Counted from the stretch's first letter, positions 10,019 to 21,992 are shown. The stretch: DNA of 64,000 nt from Dreissena polymorpha (GCF_020536995.1 NC_068357.1:53833063-53897062); one strand, 5' to 3'. Numbers and translations are program-made. Notes: generated by a model from the letters alone, not told the origin.

Positions 10019-12676
10019 TTAATTAGAAAGCATCTGAAGAATGTCTTGCTCAAAGGTAAACATTCGCCCAGTTTTACTTGTTGGTATAGGGTTATGGATC
10101 AATCGAACGACATCACCTTTTTTCAACCATACTTTGTCTTCAACTATAGGCCATTTGTATTTTCCTTTGCTCTTGCCACACTCACTCATGAAAGTTATGT
10201 GGACCGTATTGTCTTTATCGCAGACTTCAATTACCTTTCCAATATAACACATGTCATCATATTTTGCAACAACAAGTTTATTCACTTCAATATCAAAATC
10301 GTTTTGTCTGTTTTGGCCATCTATTTCTGCTGCCATATCAAACGGTGCCCTTTCGCTTGTCATGTCATTATGCTTTGAAGGTATATCCTCTTGACTTTTA
10401 CTAGAGTTTACACTCACTTCAATGTTCTCATTAATTACTTCGTGTACTATGTGTACGCTGTCCACTGTTGCTGGCTTACACGACTGATTGGGCTTCTCAT
10501 TAGAATCTGACAACTTTATGCCTTTACCTGCTTGCCCTTTTAATTCAATTCTATGCTCTTCCCACGTACAAGGTGATTTTATATTGAATGACCCATCGAA
10601 GCAGTTACTACAAGCACACGAGGTATTTCTGACTGCTATTGTTCCATCGTATGTCCCAACAACTTCATGAATTTTCATACATCCCTTTACTGGTTTTATT
10701 TTGCTGTTTCTTTTGTCGACGTTTATCTTAGTCAAGTTGTAATCTTCTTCTGTTACAAACTCGTAGCGAATACCTTGTTCATTCTGAGTTGCCCAGGCAT
10801 AAAAATCGGAAGCATCTTGTATGAGAACTTTACCCTGTTTCACTGCATTGTCTGCATTTCGTTTTGTAGTGCCACCGACGCCGTCACACGGGCCTTTACC
10901 ATGTCCACTTTCAAAATAATGCCACGATGCCTTTACCCCATACTCAACTCTGAATCGGCTCACCAGGTCAAATATGGTCTTGTTTCTGCATTGTGAAGAA
11001 GGTGAATCAGTCCAAAAATGAACTGAGGTCACGTTTGGGATAATTGCCTTCACTATGTTTATGAGACTGTTTATGATACATATCACCATCGAGGCATTGT
11101 GATTAAGGACCTCGGACACATGAACGTAACTTGTATGTTTTAACTCATCAAATTCACCTCGATAATAACTAACGGCAGGGTGAAGAGTAACCATGCTACT
11201 ATTCCAGTAGGCTGACTGTATTTCTTCGAGTGTGCTGCAGCTGTAATTTTCAGAAAAGTCCATTTGTATTAAGACTTGATCCTTAGGTAGACATTCCTTC
11301 ATTTTACTTACTGCGGCGTATTGCTGTTTCACTCTTTGAATATGATTTTTAAAGTCGTGAAATGTCTCCAGCATCATTTCAACAAAATCTGCTTTTGAGG
11401 TTTTAACTTCGACAACACGCTGTTTTTCTTTTCCATTCTGCAGCTTAACACGTTCCCATTGTTGAAACTTAACTTCCTCGCCCTCTGGTATCTTATCAAG
11501 CATTTCATTTAGCACGGCTGGGCTATCTTGGTATAATTCTACAAATTTATCTATATTTGTACAGCTTGTTACATTCAAGCATTTCATTGATCGAAGTAAA
11601 AAGCAGAAATTCTGGTGTTTGGAACACAGACAAACACTTCTTGATGTAAAATTCACCAGACTAACGTACTTCGGTCGTGCTTTATAGAATGTTGTCCGGG
11701 AAACTTTTATATCTGATTCTGCATTGAACTTTAAGTGCAAATTGTACATGTAATCATTTAGCACTCTTTTTTGTATCCTCTTATTGCCTGCCTTTACTGC
11801 ATCTCCTTTTCCTGGAAACTGTCTGGAATTATCATCTCGTTCTAAAAATGTTTGTATCTTATCATTCACTCTCTTCCTGAGGTCGTCAAGTCTTTTCCGT
11901 TTAATTGGCAACACATTCTTGTTCTTTATGTTCCTCCTTCTGTTTAAGTTAGTAACCTTTTCTAGTGTGCTTTTCATCCTGTACTTCTTAATGACCTTTC
12001 CTGAAGCTACTCTATGAACAATTTGAGCTTTGGCAGAATTTCCCTCTTGAGCATTCTTTGCTGATTTTATTTCTTCTGACAAACATTCTCCTAATATCAG
12101 TTTCTTTCTTACCTCAGGAACATCTTTTGGGTTGATTCCAGATCGTTTCAAGAGATTGTCACTTTTGCTTTTTGGTGTGTTGGCGCTGCTTACACGATTT
12201 TCATAACGCTGAAGTCGTTTCTGAGCACTTTTAAGCTTTCTTTTTAATTCTTCATTTCTATCCTGCAATGTCTCAATAGTTCTGTAAGATTTCGCTAAGG
12301 CTCTCGATGATCTTTTTCTGCCACGAATTGATACCTTTTCCCTAACCACAAATGGCATTTTTACTGTCCATACGGAATCAGATGAGCTGGAAACAACATT
12401 TTCACTGGTTGAAGGCTGTTGTATGTCATTGCTCATATTGTTTACATTGGCAACACTTGCTTCATTTGCTTTGTCCACTCTTCTTTTATTTCTGAATCTG
12501 GCCTGCCTTATTTTATTGCGTTCTCTTTTTCTTTCTCGTGCTTCATCGTCCAAATCTGCGATTGAAACAAAGTATCCCCTCACTCGTTCTCTTTCTGCCT
12601 TTAACCAGCTGTCACCAAGCTGCTCTTTTTTCTTTTGACGATATTCGCGCATGCGCTGTGCTTTAGATTTAGCCAT
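10019..12676 (-). CDS. Transposase-like protein, 885 aa, intronless
   Basis: A single uninterrupted 885-codon frame starting at ATG 12676. The N-terminus (1-70) is very basic (AQRMREYRQKKKEQLG, WLKAERERVRGYF), of a type seen at the start of many transposon-encoded animal proteins. A likely coiled coil lies near 133-165. A Cys/His cluster lies near 349-372 (CLCSKHQNFC, then further Cys). The core has QMDFSENYS (Asp ~473), FWTDSPSSQCRNK (Asp ~557) and HYFESGHGKGPCDGVGGT (Glu ~588). I read this as an RNase-H-like DDE core by motif only. A CACSNC cluster follows, then a Tudor/chromo-like end (VAKYDDMCYIGKVIEV ... FKW-type). No introns, a lone gene in a desert, and repeated GTCCCGTA sites around it suggest a transposon rather than a host gene. 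I cannot name the superfamily with confidence. A domesticated copy is the alternative. Confidence 0.8.
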   Translation of the reverse strand: MAKSKAQRMREYRQKKKEQLGDSWLKAERERVRGYFVSIADLDDEARERKRERNKIRQARFRNKRRVDKANEASVANVNNMSNDIQQPSTSENVVSSSSDSVWTVKMPFVVREKVSIRGRKRSSRALAKSYRTIETLQDRNEELKRKLKSAQKRLQRYENRVSSANTPKSKSDNLLKRSGINPKDVPEVRKKLILGECLSEEIKSAKNAQEGNSAKAQIVHRVASGKVIKKYRMKSTLEKVTNLNRRRNIKNKNVLPIKRKRLDDLRKRVNDKIQTFLERDDNSRQFPGKGDAVKAGNKRIQKRVLNDYMYNLHLKFNAESDIKVSRTTFYKARPKYVSLVNFTSRSVCLCSKHQNFCFLLRSMKCLNVTSCTNIDKFVELYQDSPAVLNEMLDKIPEGEEVKFQQWERVKLQNGKEKQRVVEVKTSKADFVEMMLETFHDFKNHIQRVKQQYAAVSKMKECLPKDQVLIQMDFSENYSCSTLEEIQSAYWNSSMVTLHPAVSYYRGEFDELKHTSYVHVSEVLNHNASMVICIINSLINIVKAIIPNVTSVHFWTDSPSSQCRNKTIFDLVSRFRVEYGVKASWHYFESGHGKGPCDGVGGTTKRNADNAVKQGKVLIQDASDFYAWATQNEQGIRYEFVTEEDYNLTKINVDKRNSKIKPVKGCMKIHEVVGTYDGTIAVRNTSCACSNCFDGSFNIKSPCTWEEHRIELKGQAGKGIKLSDSNEKPNQSCKPATVDSVHIVHEVINENIEVSVNSSKSQEDIPSKHNDMTSERAPFDMAAEIDGQNRQNDFDIEVNKLVVAKYDDMCYIGKVIEVCDKDNTVHITFMSECGKSKGKYKWPIVEDKVWLKKGDVVRLIHNPIPTSKTGRMFTFEQDILQMLSN

Positions 12677-12780
12677 TCTAAAATGATATATTCATGCATT
12701 TATTAACACAATATTATTCAATAAAACTCAGTTCTATTAAGTACACACAGGTGTAAACAATGCGCTTCATTTAAATAACA

Positions 12781-13903
12781 TACGGGACAATACTGTATAA
12801 CATACGGGACAGACATACATCTATCATTATATCTAACACAATTAATCATGGAGACTCAGCTAAATTTTAGATCGTATTTCTGGTATAATAGAAAATAATA
12901 TATTCTTAATCTCAGTATGTATTGCCTACTAAACAGACATTTGAACATGTTTATTAAATCTTAAACTAAATTATTCTTTTACTGAACAAAATGGTAATTT
13001 TAAAAACTTACGCATTTACAAAAAAAACAACAGGAAGCATATATTATTGTGTTTATAAAATAGTATTTAACTCATTTTTCATAAATATGGGCTAACGACT
13101 TATTAATTCATAAAATAAATGCTGTATTTCAATGTACATCTTGTAAGGGTTTCAAGAATAACATACAGGACGTATTAAGGTAGCATACGGGACATGCTTT
13201 ACTGATTCAAAACATGTGTAATTTTATACGATAATAGCTTTAAATTCACCCATAGTTTTTTGATAATACATTCTTCTTTAAAATAATACATTGATTGTTT
13301 AAGCCACTATATAAAAAGACAATTAAATGCTTACCTTTCTGATGACCACGTTTTCCTTTATTTTTACCAATGTCGTTACTTATGAAAATTTGCTAAAATG
13401 GCGCGTTCTAACTTTTGTTTTCATCCGGGTAAGTTGTAAGAGCTAAAATTAACTCAAAGTGGCTAATTGTCGGAAAGAAAATAACATTATTTGTGAAATT
13501 CTAACGTTTAACTGTCCCGTATGTTATTGCTCGTATGTTACAAAAATATGTTGTCTCAACACAAATCTGTTGAGTAGCAAGTTCTATCTTTTCTTTTTGA
13601 AGATTTCGTACATTAGATGACTGTTCCATATTGCTGACAACGACGCTAATACATCAATCTGCCTTAAACTAAATATGTTCAGTGTTTTATAGATCAATTT
13701 TTCAACGTCCCGTACGTTACCGAATAGAAATTACGCTTGGATTTCCACTTTTGACACAGCTGTTTAATTACTGCGTCTATGTCAGTTAAATAAAGTTGAT
13801 TTTTTATCAATGTGTGCATGAACAAAGGACCATTTACAAGCGTAATAAAAGAAATTATGCACGTATATAATTAATAAATTGGTTTAAGATCTTTTGTCCC
13901 GTA
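12781..13903. promoter_or_regulatory. Cluster of GTCCCGTATGTTAT sites upstream of the 885-aa gene
   Basis: Exact cores lie at 12781-12788, 12803-12810 and 13186-13193 (minus orientation) and at 13514-13521, 13707-13714 and 13896-13903 (plus orientation). A variant lies at 13164-13171. Most extend to GTCCCGTAYGTTA. The sites nearest the ATG point one way and the far ones the other way. The pattern fits multiple binding sites for the encoded protein, but no outer inverted terminal repeat could be fixed. Confidence 0.6.
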
Positions 13904-13909
13904 GATTTA

Positions 13910-16900
13910 TTCAATTTGAAGACAAATATTTTAAAGGCAAATTTTCTAAAAAAAACTTTTTATATCATTTTGTAATTGGTAACCTGGATGGTGGCATGTG
14001 CGTTCGTAAATTTAACAGCCTAAACGTTTTTAATTAATGTGTTTTAGTATGTCTTAAATACGATAACAGTTGTAGAATAGCATCTGGCGACAGGCCGTTT
14101 TTAGTTGCTATCCGTTATCAACACAGTATTATTTTATGAATTTCTGTGCTTGGGAATCAACCTTTACCGGAAATTAACACTGCATATACCAATTTACTGT
14201 AATTAGATACTGTTCAGTTCGTAAAGCAACATGATACATTACAATTATTCAACTAGGGTTGGCGACATCAATTGTCCATGTTAACTGGGATTGAGTCTTT
14301 TGCGTTGGTCAAATGATGTTATTTATTAAGTCTGAAGCGTCAGTCAGTATAATATTGTAAAGAAATACAGCTGCTCAACAAATACTCGTAATCAGAATAC
14401 AAAACACATGATTATTTGATTTCATTCGAGGTCCAGCCATACATCGAAATGAATAATTCTAATAACATTATCACATTTTCGAGCGTTTCAAGCACTTTAG
14501 TACTTTATTTTAGACTATGTCCCTTTCATAAATAAAAATGCATCATTCACTGCGTTTGCTATTTACACAGATGTTGTGATATTGGCATGCAAGGTCCAAT
14601 TCAACAATTCAGATGGACTAAGGGGATTGGTAAAAGTTTGGAAATATTGAAACTCTACTCATAAAACTGTAGAGTAGACCTGGCGACCAAAATGTAACAC
14701 TGGTCAAGAATGTAGTATTCAGCACCTATCAGGACGTAAACGTAGAATTCCGGTCAGGAATGAAACAGCAGAAACCCAGTCTGGAGTAAATCCTAGAGCT
14801 TCAGTCAGGATGTTAACCCTGAGGTCAATTGAGGAGTTAACTTGGTGTTAACATTGAGAGCAAATATGTGATGTCGGTCAAGAAAAACTCTTGAACGACG
14901 CCATGAATGAAATCGTGGTCTTAATTTTTCTTAGTGGAAATATTCAAAAACATGCACTTCAAAATATTCAAAAGAAAGAAAAATTGATTGAAACATTTAA
15001 CAATTAGAAAAATCAAACAAACATACATTACATTTTAAGCATTGTGTTGACCAATTTGTGTTAAAAAGTTTTATGCATTTCCAATTCTTGATAAATTGTT
15101 CATGATTTGACATAAGTCATGTAAACAGAACCTCTAGACGGTTAGCTTTCTCTATAGGTTGACACAGGGACCAATTTTTTTACATCAATCGACCCAGACT
15201 CGAACACAGCAAAAACAAAAACATTTGGAAAAATGTGCTGACTAAGTTTTATGAAGATAAATTGCGATAACAATAGCTCAAAACTAACAATAGTCACGTC
15301 AAATATTTAGATAAATGGTTCATATTTTACTTGTATTCCTTCCCATATAGATTGTGAAGCCATTTCAATGATCTGGGGCTGGTATTCTTTTTTTGGATAG
15401 AATTCATCCCTTCAAGCCATGCTGTCACCAACACCCCCAATTTCAAGTTCAAAAAAGTCTTTCCTTTGTACTTTCTCAAAATATACATATACTGCAATCA
15501 ACATTTAGTGTTCTAATTTTGATATTCAAAAACAGTTATGGCTGACAGTTGTATTTTTAATTGGGGAACATATTGCGGCGCCTTAAGTTTTTTATCCAAA
15601 AGGGATACTAGTGCGTGTGCGTTCGCGTCTGTGTGCGTGTGTACATATGTGTTATTTAGACGCATGTGTTCTTCGAAAAGATGTGTTATAGTCCATACAG
15701 TTGCTGGCATGCACTGATATTTGGCACGTGTTCTATGAAACCATTTTTATTCGTCAGACATCAATTTTCGTCTATTTCGTCAGTGGACCGATTGACGAAT
15801 TTAAGATTCAAACTTCTAATTATATCCAATTTTTAAACAAAATTACCACTGAATACTGTTGGCATGAGACATTAAAATGCAAAGTTATCCACGCATACAA
15901 ACTGTTTATGTTTCATAATCAAGATAATTCCGAGTTTTGTCACAAAGGGGGTGTACATTATACATTGTACTTAACTGACACGTAAAATTGCTGTAAAACG
16001 CGAATGCAGTAAAGCTGTATCGAATGCGTTGACTTCGTTTATGGAGAATAGTGGTAAGTAGCACTAATTGTTAACAATTGTATTACCCAGTGTGTGTATT
16101 TTGTGTTTAAGGGGTGTTGCAGATTATACAGCCATCACGAGGCGGATCCGGAGAAAAACAATAAACGAAATTAAAAGATGACGATGTGTGATCAGCACCT
16201 GATTGAAATAGATTGTGCGCATTTATTACAAACTAATAAAGAACGTATTGATTTGTTTTTGATTGTTTTTGTTTAACAATTAACTTGTCAATGGTAGATT
16301 TTCTTATACTAAATCATTATTGCTTATAAATCAACGAAAGATGGATTATAAAACACACCTGCACGTTGAGACTCCGTCCACTGTTTTGCCAAAAGTGGTG
16401 GAATTCATATACGCGCGTAAAGGGAAAGTTGACATAATCCTATGTTGTCGGCGTAGCTGTTTAATTCAGCTTTTCACCTTAAATGACTTTAACGCCGGCA
16501 GACCCGAATAAATTCGGATATTTCATTGGCTGATTCGAGAGAAATCCATCAAAACTTTTGCCACATCACTGCGTCGGTGAACATCATATAGAATGTAACA
16601 CTGTTTAGTAAAAAGAATTCCGGACTTTTGTCTGCATGTTCATACGACACATAGACATAATTTTTGCCTTTGGCCCACTTACAATTACGCTTTAAAATAT
16701 TCAGGACCAGTACTCGGTCACTAAATCGTCAAGGGAATACATAATGGACTCTCGATAAACGCTAATAACACAGTATTGCTTTCACGGTGAGGAAACAAAC
16801 GTACCGAAATAGTGTTGTGTCATGATAACAAGGAAACCGTTTAAATATCTAACCACAAATATTAGCCGTACTCCGTCAGCTCGTCTAGAAATATTTCCTG

Positions 16901-17010
16901 AAAGTCTAAACAGGCTGCCGAAATTTACCAGAGTGCTATAAATAACACAGTTTGACTTCTATTTTATATCGGAAAGTATTGTGCTTAGATGTTCAATTTA
17001 CATCTCGTGT
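13910..17010. other. Gene desert
   Basis: AT-rich. A loosely repeated ~30-bp pattern (variants of GGTCAAGAATGTAG / CAGTCAGGATGTTAACC) runs at about 14680-14880. Small frames around 15500-16510 lack good codon use or splice context, and I do not call any gene. Confidence 0.45.
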
Positions 17011-17014
17011 GATT

Positions 17015-17122
17015 TTATAACGGACAGCGTAGCTCCTTACCAGACTGTGCATTTCCCCATGCCGGGCTCGAGATACGCTGTACGAAACGCCATAAGACCC
17101 ATTTTCGCATGACGCGACTCTG
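17015..17122 (-). repeat. Repeat family B, copy 3 (inverted)
   Basis: The reverse complement carries CATGCGAAAATGGGTCTTAT and CAGTCTGGTAAGGAGCTACG, matching the copies at 5540 and 8760. Confidence 0.65.
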
Positions 17123-18860
17123 ACATTGTGATTTGAATCAGTCTTATGAAAAATCTAATATTAACATACCATATGTTTCGGTTGCGAAGAAATGAACTCA
17201 TTATAGGACTTGTGAGGACACGTATGATGTGGTCTGTCGTAGTAGAATATTTATTTACAAACACTTCTTAATAACACATGTGAATATGCGACTGACAAGT
17301 GAAATAAAACCCCACACCTTTTGTTTCAGTTTAATTATTTAGAAATGGTCTTTTTCCAATTTTATTTCAAAGTCGGGATATACGCCAAATGTCTTTTTTA
17401 AACATATTTCTTGTTTATTCTATAAAACTTAAAATCAGCATCGTAGCAACGCTGAGGAGCGACGAGTCACAATTGTGATGTAAATAATGTAAACCAACGT
17501 CGGATATGGTATACATTTAATCATGTTATTCTAAGTGCGTATGAAAGCAACGCTGGCGTGTGGCGTTCAATACTTCTTCGATTTTGAACATCGCAAGAAG
17601 AAGCTCCCAACAACGTGATAACAAGTTACTAATAAACATTAAATTAAATTTTGAATTTGATTAAAACATGTCCGTGTTTTGTTAATCCGAGCAAGACTAC
17701 ATTTCTCTTAAAAAAATCTTCGACTTATTTGCAACACAGACACATTGACCACTAAATTATTTCAGTTTTTCGCAACAATTACTAAATAAAATGTTTAAAA
17801 CCCGTTCCGTAGCACGAAAAATTATTTCCTTGCTGTGACTGAAACAGTCATATATTACGGGCGGAGGGCATAGGCAATTCAGAGATGTTTTAATTCCAAA
17901 GATTGGAAATCCTTAAATCATATGTTTTGTCTGGTACCGCAGTATCGGGGTAGGTGGAAGGGGGCGAACCCACCTGTCCTTTATGAAGACCACAAACCAA
18001 GCTCGCATGCTCCAAAACGTTGCGGAAAAACTCGATATATCTACACACACAAAAGAAGTTAAACTTTACATATAGAAAATAAAAACGACTTTAAACATGT
18101 CAATATTTATATCAATACAATTATGAAATCTGTCGTGATCCTTATTCAGCCAGCGTATCAAAAAGGTCTGTATGAACCAGTACGAATTAATGGTTAACAT
18201 GTAAAAACGAGATGCAAGAACTCTAAAACATCTTATATTGCATAAATGAGGTTATTATTAATATTTTTGAACGTTTTCAATGATAAACTACATTAATTTT
18301 AACGTCTGGTATTTATACACATGAAGTAAAAAAATCTGCAGCCATTTTGAAAGTGGAGAAATTGTTTTTTGTGCGAAAATGGATTATTACTTGAACAATC
18401 AACACTATTGTGGACTTAACAAAAGGCACATACATTTTTCCGACAATATCTTGCTAAAACAAAGCATTTTTGATACGACGCGATTGCAACAGTATCATAG
18501 TTTCTGATGGGAATAATTCCGCACCATGTTAAAACATAATATACGGACATTTAAATTACCGTGCTGGCCAAACAGAGAATCATTTTATTCAACTTGAACA
18601 TGGTTCTGATATATTCACTGAGATGAGAATTATCAACGCTCTACCCGTGTATCCGCGATAACGTTTGGTAATATGAATGTCCTATCAATTGGCTTAAATA
18701 ATATTTACAGAAAACTCCAAACGGACCACGGTAATTATGTAAGCTTATGTACGATTGGACGATTTTGCAACGCCACGACGTCATTGACGTTACTGCCGTT
18801 AGAAACGCATCTAGCAATAAAAGAGAACAGACGCAGCGACACATCGTGAAATATTTAAAT
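17123..18860. other. Intergenic, nothing recognised
   Basis: No repeats shared with the rest of the window and no convincing exons were noticed. Confidence 0.4.
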
Positions 18861-18868
18861 AAACTCAA

Positions 18869-19189
18869 ATGTACGACATCGCATTGAATCAAGAGACGCG
18901 CAATTTATTCCAGCTTACCCCAGTTGGAAGGTATTTCGTATCCCAAGGGGGCTATCCAGCTTTCATGAACGACGTGATCATGCCCATGATTGCGAAACTT
19001 GCAGTCGAACTTCACGAAGCAGGGATATCATGCAATGTGATGTACCCAATAGTACGACGACGAGTGCAGAACTACGTACTCGAAGGGGCTGCAAAAGAAG
19101 GATTTCTATGCGCCAGGCCGCGTCGCAGAATAAGACGTACGTTTTATCGTAGATCTTTGATTAAATTCAATACAAATTTATCGTCTTAA
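18869..19189 (+). CDS. Hypothetical 106-aa protein
   Basis: An ATG-started frame with A at -3, an in-frame stop (TAA) three codons upstream, and an AATAAA about 65 bp after its own stop. The predicted protein begins MYDIALNQETRNLFQLTPVG, has a central amphipathic stretch (MPMIAKLAVELHEAG) and a strongly basic tail (RPRRRIRRTFYRRSL). The base composition is more GC-rich than the flanks. I do not recognise a family. It may be a small single-exon gene, a decayed transposon piece, or an exon of something larger. A chance frame of this length is possible. Confidence 0.35.
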   Translation: MYDIALNQETRNLFQLTPVGRYFVSQGGYPAFMNDVIMPMIAKLAVELHEAGISCNVMYPIVRRRVQNYVLEGAAKEGFLCARPRRRIRRTFYRRSLIKFNTNLSS

Positions 19190-19499
19190 TCGATGTTCAT
19201 TTGATATCATTATATTTTTTTATTATAAAAGATATATATCTTGTATTTTTAAAATAAATATCCTTATTTCATGTCTCGATGAGGCGCCGAAAATCATCTT
19301 AGGTTCTTAATTCTAAATAGTATTCGACTGTTGCAACTTTGTTCGTGTCCTCCTTACCAGATAATATTCAGAATGGGAAGTAACGGTTTACTACCCGTTT
19401 GTTAAAAACTTATAACTTCAGCTTATATTCATTCGAATTTCTGATTATTTCGAAGTATTGCGTTCCCAATTTGTTCTTTCGTTAGTTAATTAGAAAAAA

Positions 19500-19793
19500 G
19501 AGATGTGTTTGTCAGAAACACAATGACCCCTAATGAACCGCTTTTTTTACCTTTGACCTCGAAGGATGATCTTGACCTTTCACCACTCAAAATGTGCAGC
19601 TCCATGAGATACACATGCATGCCAAATATCAAGTTGCTATGTTCGATATTTCAAAAGTTATTGCAAAACTTTAATGTAAGGTTAAAGATTTGATGACAGA
19701 ATGACAGAATGACAGAATGACGGAATGACGGAATGACAGACAGACAGGCCAAAAACAATATACCCCCGATCTTTTGATCCAGGGGCATAAAAA
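19500..19793. repeat. Repeat family E (GGGGGCATAAAA-type), copy 1
   Basis: Contains GATGTGTTTGTCAGAAACAC, CTTGACCTTTCACCACTC, an ATGACAGA/ATGACGGA tandem tract (19692-19745), GGCCAAAAACAATATACCCC and a terminal GATCCAGGGGCATAAAA. It is nearly identical to 42205-42500. An interspersed non-coding repeat, with no support for the 62-codon frame in it. Confidence 0.8.
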
Positions 19794-19941
19794 TAATGTA
19801 GAAGTCGAACTCAGGTATTCCTTTTTACCGCTATTTCAAACCCGGTCCTATCTCGAATTATCATGGCTCGATTGCTCAGTGTCGACATAGGTATTACTTA
19901 AAAACTACACGGATTCTCATAAATATTCTACAAAGAACCCA

Positions 19942-20017
19942 GTGTATGGAAAATATACTTAAAAGTACCACGGAGTATGGCCGGTGCTTTTAAAGTTTAA
20001 ACGTATTTTCCATACAC
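19942..20017. repeat. Imperfect hairpin
   Basis: GTGTATGGAAAATA pairs with TATTTTCCATACAC-type sequence (GTATTTTCCATACAC), and the inner ACTTAAAAGTACCA pairs loosely with GGTGCTTTTAAAGT. Its function is unknown. It lies ~160 bp upstream of the hexapeptide-repeat exon. Confidence 0.5.
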
Positions 20018-20178
20018 GGTTTTCATTGAAGTAGAACCAGAGGTACTTTTAAAAGTGCCGAGTCGACAACAACAAATGGAGAGTTCAAATGCTTAGTTAT
20101 TAAATCATAAAGCGACGTCTAATCGTCAAGTTTCATGTCGTTTGTCACACATATTGAAACAAACTCTTGATTTCTTAG

Positions 20179-21992
20179 AACAGAACAGAGAAGAACAGAA
20201 CAGAAAGGGCTGCACAGATGACAATGGCTGCATTTATGGCAAGGGCTGCACTGATGGTGTCAAGAGCAGCACAGTTAACAAGGGCTGCATTGATGGTAAT
20301 GGCTCCGCAGATGACAAGGGCTGCAATGATGATGCCAACAGCCGCCAAGATGACAAGACCTGCAGAGATGACAAGGTCTGTATTGATGACAAGGGCTGCA
20401 ATGATGATGATAAGGACTTCACAGATGACAAGGGCAACATTGAAAACAAGGGCTACCCTGATTACAAGGGCTGCATCAATGACAAAGGATGCACTGATGA
20501 AAAGGCCTGCACTAATGACAAAGAATGCACCGATGACACGGGCTTCAATGAAGATGATAAGGGCTGCACTGCTGATGACAAAGGCAGCAGAGATGAAAAG
20601 GGCTGCATTGATTGCAAGGGCCCCACAGATGATAAGGGCCGCAATGATGATGCCAAAAGCAGCATAGATGACAAGCGCTGCACAGGTGACAAGGGCTGCG
20701 CAGATGACAAGGGCTGCAATGATGAAAAGGGCTGTAATAATAATGATAAGGGCTGTACGGATGATGACACGGGCTGCACAGATGACAAAGGCTGCATTGA
20801 TGACAAGGGCAGCACAGATAACACGGGCTGCGCAGATGACAAGGGATGCACGAATGACACGGCCTGCGCAGATGACAAAGGCTGCGCAGATGACAGGAGT
20901 TTCACAGATAACAAGGGATGCACTGATGACACGGGCTGCGTAGATGACAAGGGCTGCGCAGATGACATGGGTTGTGCAGATTACAAACGCTGCACAGATG
21001 ACAAAGGCTGCGCAGATGACAAGGGCTGCACAGATGACAAGGGCTGCGCAGATGACAAAGGCAGCACAGATGACAAAGGCTGCGCAGATGACAAGGTATG
21101 CACTGATGACAAGGGATGCGCAGATTACAAAGGCTGCGCAGATGACAAGGGCTGTGCAGATGACACGGGCTGCGCATATGACAAAGGCTGCGCTGATGAG
21201 AAGGGCTGCGCAGATGACAAAGGCTGTGCAGGTGACAAGGGATGCTCTGATGACACGTGCTGCGCAGATGACAAAGGCTGCACAGATGAAAAGGGCTGCG
21301 CAGATGACAAAGGCTGTGCAGATGACAAGGGCTGCGCAGATGACAAGGGATGCACAGATAGCATGGGTTGCGCAGATTACAAATGCTGCGCAGATGACAA
21401 AGACTGCGCAGATGACAAAGGCTGCGCAGAAGACAAGGGCTGCGAAGATGACAAGGGATGCACAGATGACACGGGGTGCGCATATCACAAAGGCTGCGCG
21501 GATGACAAAGGCTGGGCAGATGACAATGGATGCACAAATGACAAGGGCTGTGCATATGACAAAGGCTGCACAAATAAGAAATGCTGGGCAGATGACAAGT
21601 GTTGCACAGATGACAAAGGATGCACAGATGACGCGGGCTGTGAAGATGACAAAGGCTGCGCAGATGACAAAGGCTGTGCAGATGACAAGGAATGCACAGA
21701 TATCACGGACTGCGCAGATGACACGGGCTGCACAAATGACAAAGGCTGCTATCATGACAAGGGCTGCAATCATGACAAGAGCCTCACTGATAAAAATGGC
21801 TGCACTGATGGCACGGGCTGCAATGATGATGGCACTGGCATCACTGATGACATGGGCTTCAATGATGATGACAATGGGCTTGAGGATTGCATGCTACTGG
21901 GTGATGACAAGAACCGCTCTGATGAAAAGAAGCTGCAGCCATTTAAAGAAGACACCAATAGTGGCTTTACAAAGAAGGATGGCAACTCCTAA
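20179..21992 (+). CDS. Cys/Asp-rich hexapeptide-repeat protein, terminal exon
   Basis: A long open frame made almost wholly of an 18-bp unit encoding (A/T/I)-D-D-K-G-C, with tens of copies. The frame is open from ~20097 but has no upstream ATG. A good acceptor (TTGATTTCTTAG) ends at 20178, so I read this as the last exon of a spliced gene. The first exon was not found. Non-repeat ends look protein-like: EQNREEQNRKGC at the start, and DEKKLQPFKEDTNSGFTKKD at the end before TAA. AATAAA follows at 22088. Open length alone proves nothing, because an 18-bp unit keeps every frame open (long antisense frames exist). What favours this frame is where units differ: mostly AAG/AAA, GGC/GGA and TGC/TGT, all silent here, while the GAT-GAC pair is nearly fixed. 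A secreted, disulphide-rich or metal-binding matrix protein is possible but unproven. Confidence 0.5.
20215..21850. repeat. 18-bp minisatellite (GCAGATGACAAGGGCTGC)
   Basis: A tandem array of the unit GCAGATGACAAGGGCTGC and close variants. It is most regular at 20940-21480 and degenerates toward both edges, where GATGAT expansions occur. It coincides with the hexapeptide coding repeat. Confidence 0.95.

Noticed and set aside
15513-16511. ORFs of 63-94 aa
   Set aside because: No start context, splice support or protein-like composition; expected by chance in this much sequence.
20175-21773. 532-aa and other antisense frames rich in Val-Ile-Cys-Ala or Ser-Ser-Ala-Gln
   Set aside because: An 18-bp unit leaves all frames open. 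Unit differences are not silent in these frames, and there is no splice or polyA context.
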